NCBI RefSeq assembly: GCF_004791025.1
Contig: NZ_SRUO01000004.1
Location: forward strand, 1 to 64,000
Length of the DNA stretch: 64,000 nt
Reading direction: 5' to 3'
Source of the DNA: Mesorhizobium sp. M4B.F.Ca.ET.203.01.1.1
GTDB lineage: Bacteria > Pseudomonadota > Alphaproteobacteria > Rhizobiales > Rhizobiaceae
The notes below the pieces were generated by a model. It saw only the letters and a list, made by a program, of their open reading frames with translations. It had not been told where the DNA came from and ran no database searches. A program made the position numbers and the translations under genes. Shown in pieces: positions 36,286 through 44,346 of this stretch (within the stretch, counting starts at the first letter, position 1; every line of letters begins with the position of its first letter).

Positions 36286-37017
36286 ATGTCCAAGATCGAG
36301 ACCGTCAAGCCCGTCGAGGCGGCGGCAGCGCCGCGGGCCTCTGATGCGTTCGCGCTGAAACTCACCTCCTCCGAACTGGCGACGACGATGTCGCATTTCC
36401 ACCGCGCAGAGATCGCCCGCATGGCCGGATGGCGCGACAGGCTCGACCGCACCAGCAACTGGGCGATCACCGTCGCCGCCGCGATGCTCTCGGTGTCGCT
36501 GTCGACGCCGAGTTCGCATCACGGCGTGCTGCTGTTCGCCATGCTGCTGATCACGCTGCTGCTCTGGATCGAGGCGCGGCGCTACCGCTTCTTCGACGTC
36601 TACCGTGCCCGGGTGCGCCAGTTCGAGCGCTACTATTTCGCGCAGATCTTCTCGCCGCAGCCCGACTTCGCCTCCAACTGGCTGGCGATCGTCGGCGAAG
36701 GCCTGCGCTCGCCGCGCTTCCTGATCTCGCAGCGCGCGGCGCTGGTGCGCCGGCTGCGCCGCAACTACATCTTCATGTACACGATCCTGATGCTCGCCTG
36801 GGTGTTGAAGATCACGACCCCCAGCCTGCAGCGCGAAGGCTCGCCGATCGGCTTCGGCGCCTCGTTCCTCGACGCGATGCGCGTTGCCGCGCTCGGGCCG
36901 GTCCCCGGCATCGTCGTCGCGTCCATCGTGGGACTGTTCTATGTCGGCCTGCTCGCCGCCGCCTTCCTCGTCAGTAGCGACGAGGGCGAGCTGTCACACG
37001 GCACCGTGCATGTCTGA
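36286..37017 (+). CDS. DUF2270 membrane protein
   Basis: 243 residues. A DUF2270 protein with two predicted central helices (WAITVAAAMLSVSLS; VLLFAMLLITLLLWIEARRYR), a cytoplasmic stretch (FDVYRARVRQFERYYFAQIFSP), and further helices near 165 and 210 (PGIVVASIVGLFYVGLLAAAF). Function of the family unknown. ATG 36286 follows AAGGGG; the longer reading from 36214 overlaps its promoter. Probably part of the general stress response. Confidence 0.82.
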   Translation: MSKIETVKPVEAAAAPRASDAFALKLTSSELATTMSHFHRAEIARMAGWRDRLDRTSNWAITVAAAMLSVSLSTPSSHHGVLLFAMLLITLLLWIEARRYRFFDVYRARVRQFERYYFAQIFSPQPDFASNWLAIVGEGLRSPRFLISQRAALVRRLRRNYIFMYTILMLAWVLKITTPSLQREGSPIGFGASFLDAMRVAALGPVPGIVVASIVGLFYVGLLAAAFLVSSDEGELSHGTVHV

Positions 37018-37215
37018 GCGGACGAAGGCTGCAACCTGATCCTAAATCCAGCTGCTGCTTTCGAAGAAAGCAGGCGCGGCCGATGCCTCGCCGGGACAAC
37101 CTCCGGGCCCGGCCGCCGTTAGCACGTTGATAAGCAATTGGTAATAAAAGCTCATGGATGAGAGACTTGCCTCAATCCGCCAGCACAATGGCGCCATCGC
37201 CGGCAGGGCCCTGCC

Positions 37216-39435
37216 GTGCGCATTAGGAGCCTGATCATCCTCAGCATGGTCGGCGCCGCGGCGCTGATCGGAACGGTCGGCGGCGTCGCGGTCTTCACGC
37301 AGATGGCGGCGACCAAATATCTGGGGCTGACCGAGGCCACCAACGTCGCGCGCGAGCTCGCCGACACGATCGTCTTCAAGCCGTCCGACGGGACGCCTTC
37401 GCTGCTCGAGCGGCCCGAGGCGCTCAACCAGTTCCTGGAGCTGCAACACGGGCGCTCGCAGCGGGATTTCGTCGTCGTCGACCGCAACAAGGTCATCGTC
37501 GCCCACGCCGCCGACGAGGAGCACAAGGCCGGCGACAAATTCGAGCACGACCCCGGCAACGAGGTCGGCCAGACGCTGGAAGACGGCATCCCGCGCAAGT
37601 TCGTCGATCCGGAGGAAGTGAACGCCATACTGGCCGTTCCGATCGAACAAGGCGGGAAGACGATCGTCGGCGCGGTGCTGCTGGAATACGATGCGGTGCT
37701 GAACGCGGCCGAGCAGCGCACCAACAGCATGCTGTGGCTGATTGGCCTCAGCGCGGTTGCCGCCATGCTGGTGGCGGCTCTCTTCGCCTGGGTGCTGCTC
37801 AGCCGTTTCGGCTCCGGCCTCAGGGATATGATGCGCGGCATGCAGGCGCTGGCGCAGGGCAATCAAATGATGCGCATCAGCCATGGCCGCAAGGATGAGT
37901 TCGGGCAGCTGGCCGACGGCTTCAACACCATGGCGGACCAGCTCGCGTCGGCGCGGGCGCACATCGAGGACATCGTCGAGACGGTGGCCGAAGGCATCGC
38001 GGTGCTCGACGCCCATGGCCGCATCGCCAGCGCCAATCCCGCGGCGGCAACGATGGTCGGCCGGCGCGCCGACAAGATCGTCGGCCTGCAATGGGACGCG
38101 GCGCTGAAACTCCACGACGCAAGAGGCGGCGACTTCGCCGGCGGGACGTCTCCCGTCGAGATGGCTTTGGCCACCGGACGCCAGCACCAGGGCGAAGTGC
38201 GCCTGACCAGATCGGATGGATCGCAAGTGCCCGTCATCGCCAGCTGCAGCCCGCTGAGCCGGTCCGAGGGCGGGCTGGTGCTGACGCTGAACGACATCAG
38301 CGAGCTGCGCCGCGCCGAAGGCGTCGTCAACGAGCGCGCCGACCAGCTCGCCGTCCTCAATCGCGAGCTGCACGAGAAGTCGGAAACCACGACCCGGCTG
38401 GTCAAGCTCGGCGAGTTGCTGCAGGCCTGCGTGACCTTCCCCGAAGCCTTCTCGGTGGTCGGGACGGCGATGACCGAGTTCCTCGGCGGCCTGAGCGGCA
38501 GCGTGCATCTGACCAGCGCCTCGCGCAACCTGGTGGAAGAGATGGCGCACTGGGGCGACGTACGCTCGAGCGTCAACCAGTTCGCGCCGGAGGACTGCTG
38601 GGCGCTGCGGCGCGGCCAGGAGCACGTCGCCGGCCCGGGCATGCTGACGCCGCGCTGCGCGCATATCACCGAGAACGGCAAGAAGGGCTATGTCTGCATG
38701 CCGCTGGCGGCGCAGGGCGAGACGCTGGGCATCCTGCATTTGTGCGAGCCCAACGCGGCCGAGAAACCGCAATGGCTTGCCGAGCGGCAGCAGATCCTGC
38801 GCGGCGTCGTCGACACGCTGGCGCTGGCACTGGCCAATCTGCGCCTGCGCGAGACGCTCAGGCAGCAATCGATCCGCGATCCGAACACCGGCCTGTTCAA
38901 CCGCCGCTATCTCGAGGAAACCAGCAGCCGCGAACTCAGGCGCATGGAGCGCTCGGCCCAGCCGCTGGCGATCATCATGCTCGACGTCGACCACTTCAAG
39001 CAGTTCAACGATACGTTCGGCCACGAAGCCGGCGACCTCGTGCTGAAGCAGGTCGCGGCAACCCTGATCGAGCATGCCCGCGACAGCGATGTCGTGTCGC
39101 GCTATGGCGGCGAGGAATTCGCGCTGGTCATGCCGGGGGCATCGCTCGAAGAGGGCGCCCAGCGCGCGGAAACGCTGCGCCAGGCGATCAAGCAGCTGCA
39201 TCTGGCGCATCGCGGCCGCACGCTCGGCACCGTCACCGCCTCATTCGGCGTCGCCGCCTATCCCGAGCATGGCGCCGGCTGGGCCGAGCTGACCAACGCC
39301 GCCGACCACGCCCAATACGACGCCAAGGCGGAAGGCCGTGACCGCGTCGTCGTCGCCAGGAACAATGCGCCCGGCGAGCGCCCGGCGATCCAGCTTGTGC
39401 CGCCGGCGAAGGCGGGCGCCGAGGCCAAGGGCTGA
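37216..39435 (+). CDS. Membrane diguanylate cyclase (periplasmic sensor, HAMP, PAS, GAF, GGDEF)
   Basis: 739 residues. The first helix is at about 6-27 and the second at about 175-198 (LWLIGLSAVAAMLVAALFAW), bounding a periplasmic sensor region. HAMP, PAS (about 255-370) and GAF (about 400-555) follow. The GGDEF domain has GGEEF at 631-635 and an inhibitory site RxxD (Arg622-Asp625) five residues before it, so an active, product-inhibited c-di-GMP synthase is expected. The only in-frame start is GTG 37216. It abuts a 16-bp palindrome (37201-37216) where a ribosome-binding site should be. Confidence 0.88.
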   Translation: MRIRSLIILSMVGAAALIGTVGGVAVFTQMAATKYLGLTEATNVARELADTIVFKPSDGTPSLLERPEALNQFLELQHGRSQRDFVVVDRNKVIVAHAADEEHKAGDKFEHDPGNEVGQTLEDGIPRKFVDPEEVNAILAVPIEQGGKTIVGAVLLEYDAVLNAAEQRTNSMLWLIGLSAVAAMLVAALFAWVLLSRFGSGLRDMMRGMQALAQGNQMMRISHGRKDEFGQLADGFNTMADQLASARAHIEDIVETVAEGIAVLDAHGRIASANPAAATMVGRRADKIVGLQWDAALKLHDARGGDFAGGTSPVEMALATGRQHQGEVRLTRSDGSQVPVIASCSPLSRSEGGLVLTLNDISELRRAEGVVNERADQLAVLNRELHEKSETTTRLVKLGELLQACVTFPEAFSVVGTAMTEFLGGLSGSVHLTSASRNLVEEMAHWGDVRSSVNQFAPEDCWALRRGQEHVAGPGMLTPRCAHITENGKKGYVCMPLAAQGETLGILHLCEPNAAEKPQWLAERQQILRGVVDTLALALANLRLRETLRQQSIRDPNTGLFNRRYLEETSSRELRRMERSAQPLAIIMLDVDHFKQFNDTFGHEAGDLVLKQVAATLIEHARDSDVVSRYGGEEFALVMPGASLEEGAQRAETLRQAIKQLHLAHRGRTLGTVTASFGVAAYPEHGAGWAELTNAADHAQYDAKAEGRDRVVVARNNAPGERPAIQLVPPAKAGAEAKG

Positions 39436-39600
39436 TATGTTTTCACCGTCGGCCATCCGCGATCCTCAATTTGCCGCACCAAGCACGAACCAGCGCTGAT
39501 CCGATTGGATGAAATGCGCGTACTGCGCATTCGAAAACTGTGAATTGACAAGCGAGCCGCTTCCTCGCCTGCTAACTGGGCAAACTAGGGAGGCGTAGAT

Positions 39601-39789
39601 ATGGCCTATTCATATCGGTGCAAGGACTACCCTGGAATGGAAGCCTGTCCGGGATCGTTCACGGCTGAGACCGAAACTGAACTGTGGAAACACATCGAGC
39701 TTCACGCCGCCATCGCTCATCAGGAGAACCCCGAGCAGTGGTCGCCGGAAGACCGGCAACAGGTGAAAAAGATCATTCAGGCCAGCTAA
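39601..39789 (+). CDS. DUF1059 family small protein
   Basis: 62 residues. MAYSYRCKDYPGMEACPG and ETELWKHIELHAAIAHQ are the DUF1059 signature, with two cysteines and a His that suggest metal binding. Function unknown. GGGAGGCGTAGAT before the ATG. Its stop overlaps the convergent MFS stop by four bases. A 7-bp inverted repeat (AATGCGC/GCGCATT, 39513-39531) lies in the upstream gap. Confidence 0.85.
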   Translation: MAYSYRCKDYPGMEACPGSFTAETETELWKHIELHAAIAHQENPEQWSPEDRQQVKKIIQAS

Positions 39790-41036
39790 CCCTTGGCGGT
39801 ATCGCGCATCGCGACGGCGACAATCGCGCCCGAGAAAAACGTCAGTGCGGCGATCGACGTGATCGCCCATGAGAGCCCGAAGCGATCGGCGATGAGGCCC
39901 GCGGAGAGCGCGCCGATCGCGTAGCCGAGGTCGCGCCAGAACCGATAGACGCTAAGCGAGCGGGCGCGCCAGCTTGGATGCGAGGCGTCTGAAACCGCAG
40001 CGATCAGGCTTGGATAGACCATCGCCGTTCCAAGGCCGAGAAGAAGGCTGCCGACGAGCCACCACTCGAACCGGCTGGTGGCCGCGGTGAGAAACAGGCC
40101 GCCGGCCTGAACCCACATTCCGGCCACGATCAGGCCTTTGCGACCCCAGCGATCGCTCAAGGGGCCGGTGACGACCTGCAGGATTCCCCAGGTCGCGGGA
40201 TAGATCGCCTTCAGGATGCCGATGCGCTCGACGCCAAGCCCGAAGGAGGCGAAGAACAACGGGAAAATACCCCAGCTCATGCCGTCATTGAGGTTGTTGA
40301 CGAGACCCGCTTGCGATGCCGCGAACAGATTGCGATCCCTGAACGAGGTCAGCGCAAACACCTCCCGGAAGCTGATCGGCGCCGTCTGCTGTTTGTGGGC
40401 GGACGCCTCCAGCCTGAGGTGGTCGCGCGTGTCACGAACGAGCAGGATCGACAGCACGGCGCCGATCACGGCGTAGCCCATGCCGAGATAGATCGGCGCG
40501 GGACGCAGACCATACCGCGAGGCGAGATAGCCGGTGAGGAACGCCGTCACGCCGACGGCGAGGTAGCCGGCAAATTCGTTGAGGCCGACGGCGAGGCCGC
40601 GCGATTTCGGGCCAACGAGATCGACCTTCATGATGACCGTCATCGACCAGGCGAGCCCCTGGTTGATGCCGAGCAGGGCATTGGCCGCAATCACCCATCC
40701 CCAGCTCGGCGCCCAGATGATCATGAACGGGACCGGCAGGCCGACAAGCCAGCCGAGGACGAGAACGCGCTTGCGGTCCCAGGCGTCCGCGAGTTGGCCC
40801 GAGACCAGATTGGCAAGCGCCTTGACCACGCCGAAGCTGACGATGAAGGAGACGACGAGTGTCGTCGAGGTGATGCCGAACTCTTCCGACCCGATGAGCG
40901 GCACGACCGTTCGCTCGACCCCGACCATGCCGCCGACAAAGGCATTCACCAGCATGAGCAGCGCAAACTGCCGCCAGTTTTCCTTGAGCCCAAGCCTGAC
41001 AGTGGAGCCTGGCGAAACTGATGCCCCCTCGTTCAT
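39786..41036 (-). CDS. MFS transporter in a persulfide-detoxification unit
   Basis: 416 residues with twelve predicted helices (FALLMLVNAFVGGMVGVERTVVPLI first; GQLADAWDRKRVLVLGWLVG signature loop; GPLSDRWGRKGLIVAGMWV in the second half). It starts three bases after the persulfide dioxygenase stop and is surely co-transcribed. By context it may export sulfite or another oxidation product. Transport direction and substrate are inferred. Confidence 0.85.
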   Translation of the reverse strand: MNEGASVSPGSTVRLGLKENWRQFALLMLVNAFVGGMVGVERTVVPLIGSEEFGITSTTLVVSFIVSFGVVKALANLVSGQLADAWDRKRVLVLGWLVGLPVPFMIIWAPSWGWVIAANALLGINQGLAWSMTVIMKVDLVGPKSRGLAVGLNEFAGYLAVGVTAFLTGYLASRYGLRPAPIYLGMGYAVIGAVLSILLVRDTRDHLRLEASAHKQQTAPISFREVFALTSFRDRNLFAASQAGLVNNLNDGMSWGIFPLFFASFGLGVERIGILKAIYPATWGILQVVTGPLSDRWGRKGLIVAGMWVQAGGLFLTAATSRFEWWLVGSLLLGLGTAMVYPSLIAAVSDASHPSWRARSLSVYRFWRDLGYAIGALSAGLIADRFGLSWAITSIAALTFFSGAIVAVAMRDTAKG

Positions 41037-41039
41037 TGC

Positions 41040-41780
41040 TCAGGCCGAGGCGGCGGCGAGACCCGCGTTGGCGGCACGGTTGCGCGCCGCCTCCGGCGGC
41101 GGGGGCGGTATGTCCGCGATCATCGTGGCGACGAAAGCGTCCTCGTCATCAATGCGGAACGCCTTGTTGAAGCGCTTCTCGAAGCCAATCGTCGATGTCG
41201 GCTTGCCGCTGAGCGAGCGCCCGCAGACCGAGCCGGAGTAGGCGCCAGGCAGCACTTCGACGTGATCCGGCAGTTGCTTGAGGCGGCGCACGCTCGAAAA
41301 CAGCGTCCGCGCGCCGTCCTCGGCACTGGTTGCAAGTTCGGTTCGTCCGAGATCGCCAACCATGAGAGTGTGGCCCGTCAGCACGAACCATGGCTCGGCC
41401 GCGCGTGTCCTGTCCGTGACCAGGAGCGAGATGTGCTCCGGCGTGTGCCCGGGCGTGTGCATGACGGTCATGGTCACGTTGCCGAGCTCGACTACCTCGC
41501 CGTCCTTGGCGCGTCGAAATGGGAAACCGGCTTCCGCGCCCTCGAACAGCATGTATTCCGCGCCGGAGGCTGCGGCGAGCGTCCGCCCGGCGGAAATGTG
41601 GTCGGCGTGGATGTGCGTATCGACCACATAGAGAATGCGCATGCCGGTCGCCTCGGCAACTCGAAGATAGGGCGCGATATCGCCTACCGGATCGACGACG
41701 GCGGCTGCCGACTTGCCTCCGCATCCGAACAGGTAGGATGCAGCGACGGGATCGGAATGGAGGAACTGACGGAGGATCAT
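41040..41780 (-). CDS. ETHE1/Blh-type persulfide dioxygenase
   Basis: 246 residues, metallo-beta-lactamase fold. The metal motif THIHADH is at 55-61, then HTPGHTPEH, GHTLMVGDLGRTEL and a C-terminal PGAYSGSVCGRSLSGKPTSTIGFEKR in two conserved runs. ETHE1-type enzymes oxidise glutathione persulfide to sulfite with non-haem iron. ATG 41780 starts the homology; a 13-residue upstream extension is possible. Divergent from the ArsR-rhodanese regulator across a 72-bp gap. Confidence 0.88.
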   Translation of the reverse strand: MILRQFLHSDPVAASYLFGCGGKSAAAVVDPVGDIAPYLRVAEATGMRILYVVDTHIHADHISAGRTLAAASGAEYMLFEGAEAGFPFRRAKDGEVVELGNVTMTVMHTPGHTPEHISLLVTDRTRAAEPWFVLTGHTLMVGDLGRTELATSAEDGARTLFSSVRRLKQLPDHVEVLPGAYSGSVCGRSLSGKPTSTIGFEKRFNKAFRIDDEDAFVATMIADIPPPPPEAARNRAANAGLAAASA

Positions 41781-41810
41781 GACTCTTGCACTCCCTGCCT
41801 CGCCCGAGAT

Positions 41811-41836
41811 AACATTCAATTATTCTGCTGAATGTT
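41811..41836. promoter_or_regulatory. Operator-like inverted repeat AACATTCA-N10-TGAATGTT
   Basis: A perfect 8-bp AT-rich inverted repeat with a 10-base spacer lies in the 72-bp gap between the divergent persulfide dioxygenase and ArsR-rhodanese genes. ArsR repressors such as BigR bind AT-rich dyads over the shared promoter. This is the natural autoregulatory site. Confidence 0.6.
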
Positions 41837-41852
41837 CCATCGAGAAGAAGGC

Positions 41853-42521
41853 ATGTCAAGCATCGGACCAAAACAGGTGGTTTTCGCCAGCCTTGCCGAA
41901 CTGGCTCAAGCTCTCGGGCATGCGCACCGGCTGGAGTTGCTGGAGCACCTCGCCCAGGGTGAAAGGAATGTCGAGGGGCTTGCGGCACGGGCGGGCCTCA
42001 GCTTTGCCAACGCCTCGCGCCACCTTCAGATCCTCCGGCGCGCGCACCTTGTCGAGGCGCGGCGGCACGGCAAGCATGTGCTTTACCGTCTTGCCGGAGA
42101 TACCCAGGTGGTTGAGTTGATGAAGGCCTTGGGGCGCGTGGGCGAGCGGAACGTCGCCGATGTCAATCGCGTCATGGCCGACTACTTCCACGCACGCGAC
42201 GCGCTGGAGGCTGTGTCGCGCGAAGACCTTGTCTCAAGACTGCATGACGGTCTTGTCACGGTTCTCGACGTCCGGTCGGAGGACGAATTTGCGCTTGGAC
42301 ATCTTCCGGGGGCGCTCAACATTCCGCTCGCTGACCTTGAACGCCGGCTGGCGGAGCTTCCCGCCAACCGGGAGGTCATCGCCTATTGCCGCGGTCCTTA
42401 TTGCGTTCTGTCCTTCGAGGCTGTCGCGTCATTGCGGGCGCGAGGGTATGTCGTTCATCGGCTCGAGGACGGCTACCCCGAATGGAAGGCTGCGGGCCTT
42501 CCGGTTGAGGCGGCGGCCTAA
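41853..42521 (+). CDS. ArsR-family regulator fused to a rhodanese domain
   Basis: 222 residues. The winged HTH (about 13-82: LGHAHRLELLEHLAQGERNVEGLAARAG; ANASRHLQILRRAHLV) contains no cysteine, so classical ArsR metal or BigR disulfide sensing is unlikely in that half. The C-terminal rhodanese domain (about 125-220) has Cys179 at the head of the active loop CRGPYC, with Cys184 nearby. Persulfidation of this loop could be the signal. GAGAAGAAGG sets ATG 41853. Confidence 0.88.
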   Translation: MSSIGPKQVVFASLAELAQALGHAHRLELLEHLAQGERNVEGLAARAGLSFANASRHLQILRRAHLVEARRHGKHVLYRLAGDTQVVELMKALGRVGERNVADVNRVMADYFHARDALEAVSREDLVSRLHDGLVTVLDVRSEDEFALGHLPGALNIPLADLERRLAELPANREVIAYCRGPYCVLSFEAVASLRARGYVVHRLEDGYPEWKAAGLPVEAAA

Positions 42522-42556
42522 AGTGGCCTCGCACCCTTGGGCCTTGCCCGGGACGG

Positions 42557-43219
42557 CTACGCCTGGGTGGGCGTGCAATACCTGGCCTTCAGCCATGTGT
42601 TCGACGGTCCGCTGCTGTAGCGGCTGTCGGCGCGCTTCGAGATGATGCCTTCGAGCCCCATCTTCTCGGTGGCGCGGATGATGCCCAGCGCACTGCCCTC
42701 GAAATGCTCGCTGTATTGGATCCTGCCGAGGCCGGGCTCGACCAGTTGCCACAGCGCCTGCTTGCGCTGCAGCAGGGGCAAGGAGGCCAGATCGCGACCG
42801 TCAAGATGGAGGATGTCGAACGCGACGAAGACCAGCCGGCTCGGCTCGTGCCAGATCGCGGTTTCCAGCGCGGGGCGGTCGGGAGAGCCCTGCTCGCCCG
42901 GCACAATGACCTCGCCGTCGAGAATGGCGGACCGGCACGGCAGCTCTACTTCCAGCGCGATGGGCCAGTATTTCGTGGTCCAGTCACGGCCGTTCTTGCT
43001 GTAGAGGCGCACCCCGCCCTTATCGATGATGATCTGCGTCCGGTAGCCGTCAAGATGGACTTCGTGAACCCATCCCTCATCTTCGGGCGGCTGCTCGACC
43101 CGAGTCGGGATCTGCGGCGGGATGAACTCCAGCCGGCCGCTGTTGACCTTGGCTCGCTTACTCAATGACGCCACCTTTGACCACGCGGCGGCGGCTTGTC
43201 GGCACAGGCGGCCCGACAT
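42557..43219 (-). pseudogene. ATP-dependent DNA ligase remnant without catalytic lysine
   Basis: 220 residues, related to the LigD/LigC adenylation domain (GRLEFIPPQIPTRVEQPP; LILDGEVIVPG-like AILDGEVIVPG; LEGIISKRAD; NTWLKAR). Where active ligases have the lysine of KxDGxR, this reads HEVHLDGYR, with His for Lys (codon CAT). The frame ends soon after motif V, so the OB-fold domain is missing. It probably cannot form the ligase-adenylate. It may be a decaying gene or a DNA/end-binding relic. Confidence 0.75.
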
Positions 43220-43252
43220 CCCCCCAACCTGGATGCCTGCCGCCTGTGCCGA
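43199..43252. repeat. 14-bp inverted repeat at the start of the ligase remnant
   Basis: The arms TCGGCACAGGCGGC (43199-43212) and GCCGCCTGTGCCGA (43239-43252) are perfect complements around a 26-base loop. The ATG of the ligase remnant (43219) falls inside the loop. No T-run. It may mark a breakpoint where the original 5' end of the ligase gene was replaced. Confidence 0.6.
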
Positions 43253-43425
43253 GCCCCCGCCGAGTCATTGCAATCATCTACGCACGGGGCCGATTTGTCG
43301 TTAGCCCCGCATCCAAATACTTATCCTGGGGTACATATCTCGCTCAGTGCGGCGCTCTCTGACGCCAAATGTTATCCGGGATTGTCGCGAGCCACTTGGG
43401 CCTTGGCCAGTTCACGGCGACCTGG

Positions 43426-43764
43426 TCAGTCCATCAAAAGCACCAGGGCCGGATGCAGCTTCTTCAGATTCGGCAATGATTTCGATTGCCAGGGTATGTC
43501 GGGCGTTCCACGCACGACCAACCGAACATCAGGATGCTTGCGCACCTCGATGGTAAATTTCGCCAGCAGGTTGATGCCGGAAGAGTTGAGAAAGTGAAGG
43601 TCCTTCAAATTGAGCGTAATGGAAGCGGGATTTGACGCAAGCACACTGGTCGCCAAGGCCGTGATGGGCGCACCGGCTTGTGAACTGGCCAGCCGCATTG
43701 AACCGTCGAAAAATATATCGCTTCCCTCAATCCACACACGGTAATCGTCTGTCTTGATTTCCAT
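43426..43764 (-). CDS. STAS-domain anti-anti-sigma-type protein
   Basis: 112 residues, a single STAS-like fold. The phosphorylatable position lies in [14 protein letters not shown] (Ser61/Ser62), as in SpoIIAA. It is the last gene of a partner-switching operon, 18 bases after the HATPase gene. It is expected to be dephosphorylated by the SpoIIE phosphatase and phosphorylated or bound by the HATPase. It may correspond to the protein group called slr1659 superfamily regulators. Confidence 0.82.
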   Translation of the reverse strand: MEIKTDDYRVWIEGSDIFFDGSMRLASSQAGAPITALATSVLASNPASITLNLKDLHFLNSSGINLLAKFTIEVRKHPDVRLVVRGTPDIPWQSKSLPNLKKLHPALVLLMD

Positions 43765-43782
43765 AGCCTGGTTTCGTTTCTT

Positions 43783-44343
43783 CTAGTTTTGAGTTTGCGA
43801 GATCGGAATGGAGGCGTATGTCTCCAGGCAAACCCGATCGCTTTCGTCCGCTGAGCTGAATATCCAGGCCAGGCGTGCGCCATAGTCGCTCATCAACGTC
43901 AGCAGTCCGAGCCCGGAGCCCGATATGTCGGGGTTCGCGGCATTCGCTTCTATTCGCTGTATCAGCAGGTCCTTGGGGTCGCCAACCGTGATGTCGGCCA
44001 GGAGAGTTTGGAACTCGGACGCGTCTTGACCATCGATGTCGTTCGACACCTTGAGCTTGAAGCACTCCGAATCCATCGACGCCTCGATCACGATCTCACC
44101 CGGCGCGCGAAACTTGACGGCATTTTCGATGAGCTCGTTGACCAGATATCCGATGCTATGCCGCACTTCCAAGTAGTCATTGCGAGACGACTGAAAGCGC
44201 AATGCGAAAAGATCGGCGATGAAGTCCGAGGTCGTAGCGCAATGACGCCAACTCAGGTCGAGAGGGCCGTCGAACAGCCGCACGCGACTGACGTTCTCCC
44301 TCATCCCGATTGCAATGTCAGGGGTGCCGAACAGCGCGGTCAT
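43783..44343 (-). CDS. Histidine-kinase-like ATPase (SiaB/anti-sigma-kinase type)
   Basis: 186 residues. An N-box (GYLVNELIENAVKF, Asn69 and Asn74) and a G-box (SGSGLGLLTL, 141-150) identify a GHKL ATPase without dimerisation or sensor domains. Such proteins phosphorylate STAS partners in sigma-regulatory switches. The protein may belong to the slr1658 superfamily regulators. It starts three bases after the SpoIIE phosphatase stop. Confidence 0.82.
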   Translation of the reverse strand: MTALFGTPDIAIGMRENVSRVRLFDGPLDLSWRHCATTSDFIADLFALRFQSSRNDYLEVRHSIGYLVNELIENAVKFRAPGEIVIEASMDSECFKLKVSNDIDGQDASEFQTLLADITVGDPKDLLIQRIEANAANPDISGSGLGLLTLMSDYGARLAWIFSSADESDRVCLETYASIPISQTQN

Positions 44344-44346
44344 TGC

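Noticed and set aside
37042..39210. 722-codon minus-strand open frame opposite the diguanylate cyclase
   Set aside because: High-GC shadow: composition is Arg/Gly/Gln/Asp-rich without domains, while the plus strand encodes a full HAMP-PAS-GAF-GGDEF protein.
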